A DNA stretch of 64,000 bases from contig JAGOGF010000002.1 of assembly GCA_017996845.1 (NCBI GenBank), forward strand, positions 1-64,000. Reading direction: 5' to 3'. Within the stretch, counting starts at the first letter, position 1. Every line of letters starts with the position of its first letter. The position numbers were made by a program, and so were the translations under genes. The notes under the pieces are model-generated. The model worked only from the letters and a program-made list of their open reading frames with translations. It was not told the origin of the DNA and searched no databases. This DNA comes from Butyrivibrio sp. (lineage in GTDB: Bacteria; Bacillota_A; Clostridia; Lachnospirales; Lachnospiraceae). Below, one piece after another: positions 61,499 to 64,000 of this stretch.

Positions 61499-62598
61499 AG
61501 AAAATGATGCAGAGGATGCAAAACAGCGGAGAAAAAGCCCCAAATGACCTGATTACGGTTGTCGTTACCTGTTATAATATCGAAAAGTACATTGGACGAT
61601 GTCTTGACAGTATCATGCGGCAAACTTATCGAAATCTGGAAATTATTATAATAGATGATGGATCGGTAGATACCTCAGGAGCAATTTGTGATCATTATGC
61701 TGCGCAGGATAGCAGAATCAGGATCATGCATACCGCAAACGGCGGACCCGGTATTGCCAGAAATCGTGCAATCGAGATGGCAGCAGGCCGGTATATTGCT
61801 TTTGTTGACGGGGATGATTATATTGAACCGCAAATGTATGAATATATGCTGACAGGACTTATCAGAACCGGTTCGGAGGTTGCTGTCTGCAGGCATCACA
61901 GTATATCTGTTGACGATCCCAAAGCACAGCACCCAGGCGGCAGTTCTGACCTTCCGGAATGGGTTAATGTAACAGAACTGGATCGAAACGAACTTTTGAC
62001 CTGTCTGATTGAAGAAGATGAAGAGTATCCGATTCGAAATGCCGTATGGAATAAACTCTATCGAACAGAACTGCTCGTCAAATTCCGTTTACCAGATCAG
62101 ATGTATTATGAAGATATTCTTTTTACCATGAAAATCATGGCAGAGGTAAAGAAAGCATGCTTCATTGACATGCCCATGTATAATTATATAATAGACAGGA
62201 AAGACAGTATCATGAATCAGGGAATGAATCGTGGAATTCTGACAGATCAGATTCCTGCCTATCAGGCCAAAGACAGTTACCTGCGTTCTATCGGAAGGCA
62301 GGATCTGGTAGACACACACGATTATCTGGTGTACAAAAAGCTTCTTTTGCTGTATACACAGGCTCGCAGATCGCACAACAGTTCCAATCAGAAAGATATG
62401 TGTGAGCTTGTCAGGGTAATTGAAGGATGCAGGAGCAGATTTGAACAAATCTATTCCTGTAAAATTGCAGATCCACATCAGAAGTTCAGAATGAAAATGT
62501 TTTTGCAATGCAGGGTACTGTATAACATATTTATGGATGTGAATGATGGCGTAATCATACCGGTTCGTCAGAAAGTGCATTCTATCCACAGAAAATAA
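61495..62598 (+). CDS. GT2 glycosyltransferase, CpsI/EpsJ-like
   Basis: About 367 residues from ATG 61495 (ATGA overlap with the AsnB stop); downstream ATGs at 61504, 61507 and 61516 are possible. ITVVVTCYNIEKYIGRCLD, IIIDDGSVDTSGAICDHYA, GGPGIARNRAIEMAAGRY and FVDGDDYIEPQMYEYM form an intact GT-A domain. PDQMYYEDILFTMKIM carries the ED acceptor motif. It resembles capsule galactosyl- or N-acetylhexosaminyltransferases of Gram-positive bacteria. It is followed 13 bases later by a fucosyltransferase gene. Confidence 0.88.
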   Translation: MKKMMQRMQNSGEKAPNDLITVVVTCYNIEKYIGRCLDSIMRQTYRNLEIIIIDDGSVDTSGAICDHYAAQDSRIRIMHTANGGPGIARNRAIEMAAGRYIAFVDGDDYIEPQMYEYMLTGLIRTGSEVAVCRHHSISVDDPKAQHPGGSSDLPEWVNVTELDRNELLTCLIEEDEEYPIRNAVWNKLYRTELLVKFRLPDQMYYEDILFTMKIMAEVKKACFIDMPMYNYIIDRKDSIMNQGMNRGILTDQIPAYQAKDSYLRSIGRQDLVDTHDYLVYKKLLLLYTQARRSHNSSNQKDMCELVRVIEGCRSRFEQIYSCKIADPHQKFRMKMFLQCRVLYNIFMDVNDGVIIPVRQKVHSIHRK

Positions 62599-62611
62599 TG
62601 TGCGGGTAAGT

Positions 62612-63484
62612 ATGATTATTATCAGAATGAAAGGCGGCCTGGGCAATCAGATGTTCCAGTATGCCTTATACAGGCAGCTACAGGCAATGCACCGTGAAGT
62701 GAAAATGGATGATATGACCGGGTTTCGCGAAGATTCACAGCGGAATCCGGCACTTTCAGTATTTGGAATTAATTATGAAAGGGCTACGCAGGAAGAAGTA
62801 ACAGAAGCTACGGATTCCTATATGGATTTTTTCAGCCGGGTCAGAAGGAAAATTTTTGGCAGAAAAACACTGGAATACGAAGAACGGGATGGCAATTTTG
62901 ATCCAATAGTACTGCAGATGAAAGACAGCTATCTGGTTGGTTTCTGGCAGAGTGAACAATATTTTCCGGATCAGAAAGTCAGAGATTTGCTTTTGAAAGA
63001 ATTCCTGTCGCGAAAAGATGAAATTCTGAAAAATGATGAAGAAAAAGGAATTCTTCACCAGATAATGGATACAGAGTCTGTCAGCCTGCATGTCAGAAGA
63101 GGAGACTATCTGCAGCCTGGGACAGTTGAAACGTTCGGAGGAATCTGTACACCGGAGTATTACCGAAAAGCACAGGAGCGAATCAGAGAACAATATCCGG
63201 ATGCAATATTCTATATCTTTTCAAACGATATGGAATGGGCAGGAGAAAATTTCAGTGCACCGGATTACAGACCGGTTATCTGCAAATGTGATCAGGCTGA
63301 TGCGGCAGAATTGTTTCTGATGAGCAGCTGCAGACACCATATTCTTGCCAACAGCAGTTTCAGCTGGTGGGGGGCGTGGCTTTCAGAGCATGGGGAAGAC
63401 CATCTGACAATCTCTCCATCCAGATGGCTGAATCACAAAAAAATGACAGATATCTATACAGATGATATGACTAAGGTTGATTGA
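62612..63484 (+). CDS. GT11 alpha-1,2-fucosyltransferase-like protein
   Basis: A 290-residue family 11 transferase. MKGGLGNQMFQYALYRQL is the N-terminal hallmark, SLHVRRGDYLQPGTV (HVRRGDY at residues 160-166) binds the GDP-sugar phosphate, and ILANSSFSWWGAWLSEHG closes the domain. These enzymes usually transfer fucose, or another 6-deoxy-hexose from GDP, with an alpha-1,2 link. No GDP-fucose synthesis genes lie in the window, so the donor must come from elsewhere. I use ATG 62612; a GTG at 62600 is also in frame. Confidence 0.9.
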   Translation: MIIIRMKGGLGNQMFQYALYRQLQAMHREVKMDDMTGFREDSQRNPALSVFGINYERATQEEVTEATDSYMDFFSRVRRKIFGRKTLEYEERDGNFDPIVLQMKDSYLVGFWQSEQYFPDQKVRDLLLKEFLSRKDEILKNDEEKGILHQIMDTESVSLHVRRGDYLQPGTVETFGGICTPEYYRKAQERIREQYPDAIFYIFSNDMEWAGENFSAPDYRPVICKCDQADAAELFLMSSCRHHILANSSFSWWGAWLSEHGEDHLTISPSRWLNHKKMTDIYTDDMTKVD

Positions 63485-63520
63485 AACAGAACAAAAAAGA
63501 CAGATAAGCGGAGAAACCGG

Positions 63521-64000
63521 ATGAATTTCAGAAAAAAGAAAAACAGCACAAATGAGACGGCAGAACTGAGCCTGTTTCATAAAATTAATTATATTTTTGA
63601 CCGCAAACAGAAAAAGAACTTTCTGTTCCTGGGTATATTTATTCTGATCGGAGCAGCTTTTGAAACGCTCGGAGTATCCATGATGGTACCGGTTGTACAG
63701 GCAATTGTCGAGCCTGCATCATTGCATAGAGCGATTCAGAAAATAACGGAAATTATGCCAACAGTGCAGAAATTTCTGGATACGCTGCATCTGGACAGTG
63801 ATGTCAAAATTATTGTATTTCTGCTTCTGTTTCTGATTTTCATCTTTGTGATTAAGAACATTTATCTGCTGTGGCTGACTTATGTCCAGAATACTTTTGT
63901 GGCGCATGTCAGAAATGATATGATCAGCCGTGTTATGAGGGAATTTCTGAACCGTCCTTATGAGGATTATCTTGGTGCTGATATTCCAACCGTGTTTCGA
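63521..64000 (+). CDS. PglK-like ABC transporter, N-terminal part (runs off right edge)
   Basis: 160 codons from ATG 63521 (GGAGA seven bases upstream), open to the window end. IFILIGAAFETLGVSMMVP matches the first helix of the transporter at 22964 (ESLGISLIVPVM there), and VIKNIYLLWLTYVQNTFV and FLNRPYEDYLGADIP match its next helix and cytoplasmic loop. It is therefore a second PglK/MsbA-type flippase, with the ATPase domain beyond the window. Its position at the end of region VI suggests it exports the glycan built by genes from about 37.9 kb onward. Confidence 0.85.
   Translation, partial: MNFRKKKNSTNETAELSLFHKINYIFDRKQKKNFLFLGIFILIGAAFETLGVSMMVPVVQAIVEPASLHRAIQKITEIMPTVQKFLDTLHLDSDVKIIVFLLLFLIFIFVIKNIYLLWLTYVQNTFVAHVRNDMISRVMREFLNRPYEDYLGADIPTVFR

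Overview
The window is one continuous surface-glycan biosynthesis island. I annotate 53 protein genes: 52 on the plus strand and one partial gene on the minus strand at the left edge. Nearly every product is a glycosyltransferase, a sugar-nucleotide enzyme, a lipid-linked glycan flippase, polymerase or ligase, or a sugar-decorating enzyme. No rRNA, tRNA, CRISPR array, transposase, integrase or phage gene was seen. The moderate-to-low GC sequence, strong AGGAGG-type ribosome binding sites, occasional GTG/TTG starts and the protein flavour (EpsG-like polymerase, DUF6020-like membrane protein, TupA-like ATP-grasp) suggest a Gram-positive gut-type Clostridia, probably Lachnospiraceae. That assignment is inference; no taxonomic marker gene is present.

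Layout. (I) 0.3-14.0 kb: an exopolysaccharide or capsule module with a large initiating sugar-phosphate transferase, a Wzz-like copolymerase fused to a kinase-like domain that lacks its ATP loop, an EpsG-like Wzy polymerase, several GT2 and GT4 transferases and two GT-C-like membrane transferases. (II) 14.0-24.7 kb: a pseudaminic acid module behind its own promoter and a hairpin-rich leader: pseB, then a terminator, pseF, pseI and pseG, an ATP-grasp ligase, an aminotransferase-like protein, a GT2, a GT52-like (sialyltransferase-type) transferase and a PglK-like ABC flippase. (III) 24.7-25.4 kb: a gene-free stretch bounded by two related, oppositely oriented, strongly folded repeats. (IV) 25.4-37.9 kb: membrane enzymes (acyltransferase 3, three GT-C-like or DUF6020-like proteins, GtrA and GtrB homologues), a WecE/RffA aminotransferase, a GNAT acetyltransferase and an O-antigen-ligase-like protein. 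(V) 37.9-48.4 kb: a Pgl-like module (retaining 4,6-dehydratase, PseC, PglE-like aminotransferase, PglC-like initiating transferase, a PLP enzyme of the ACC deaminase family, an ATP-grasp ligase, GT4) followed by TviB/TviC-like enzymes for UDP-GalNAcA. (VI) 48.4-64.0 kb: a deacetylase-like protein, further GT4/GT2 enzymes, two AsnB-like amidotransferases, an MBOAT/AlgJ-like O-acetylation pair, a TupA-like ATP-grasp, a GT11 fucosyltransferase and the start of a second PglK-like flippase.

How the parts could work together (inference). Two different initiating transferases and two flippases suggest at least two lipid-linked glycans. One would be built on a diamino- or amino-acyl-sugar made by the PglF/PglE/ATP-grasp set. 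Pseudaminic acid would be made by PseB-C-(GNAT)-G-I-F, with pseC and the candidate acetyltransferase lying 13-25 kb from the core, and would be attached by the GT52-like enzyme. TviB/TviC would give GalNAcA, which the AsnB homologues could convert to a uronamide. Further decoration would be O-acylation (MBOAT pair, two acyltransferase 3 proteins), fucosylation (GT11) and lipid-phosphate-sugar dependent side groups (GtrA/GtrB plus GT-C proteins).

The least explained parts are the PLP-enzyme/ATP-grasp pairs, the kinase-like Wzz fusion without an ATP loop, and several structured non-coding elements (14.1, 24.7-25.4 and 33.6 kb).
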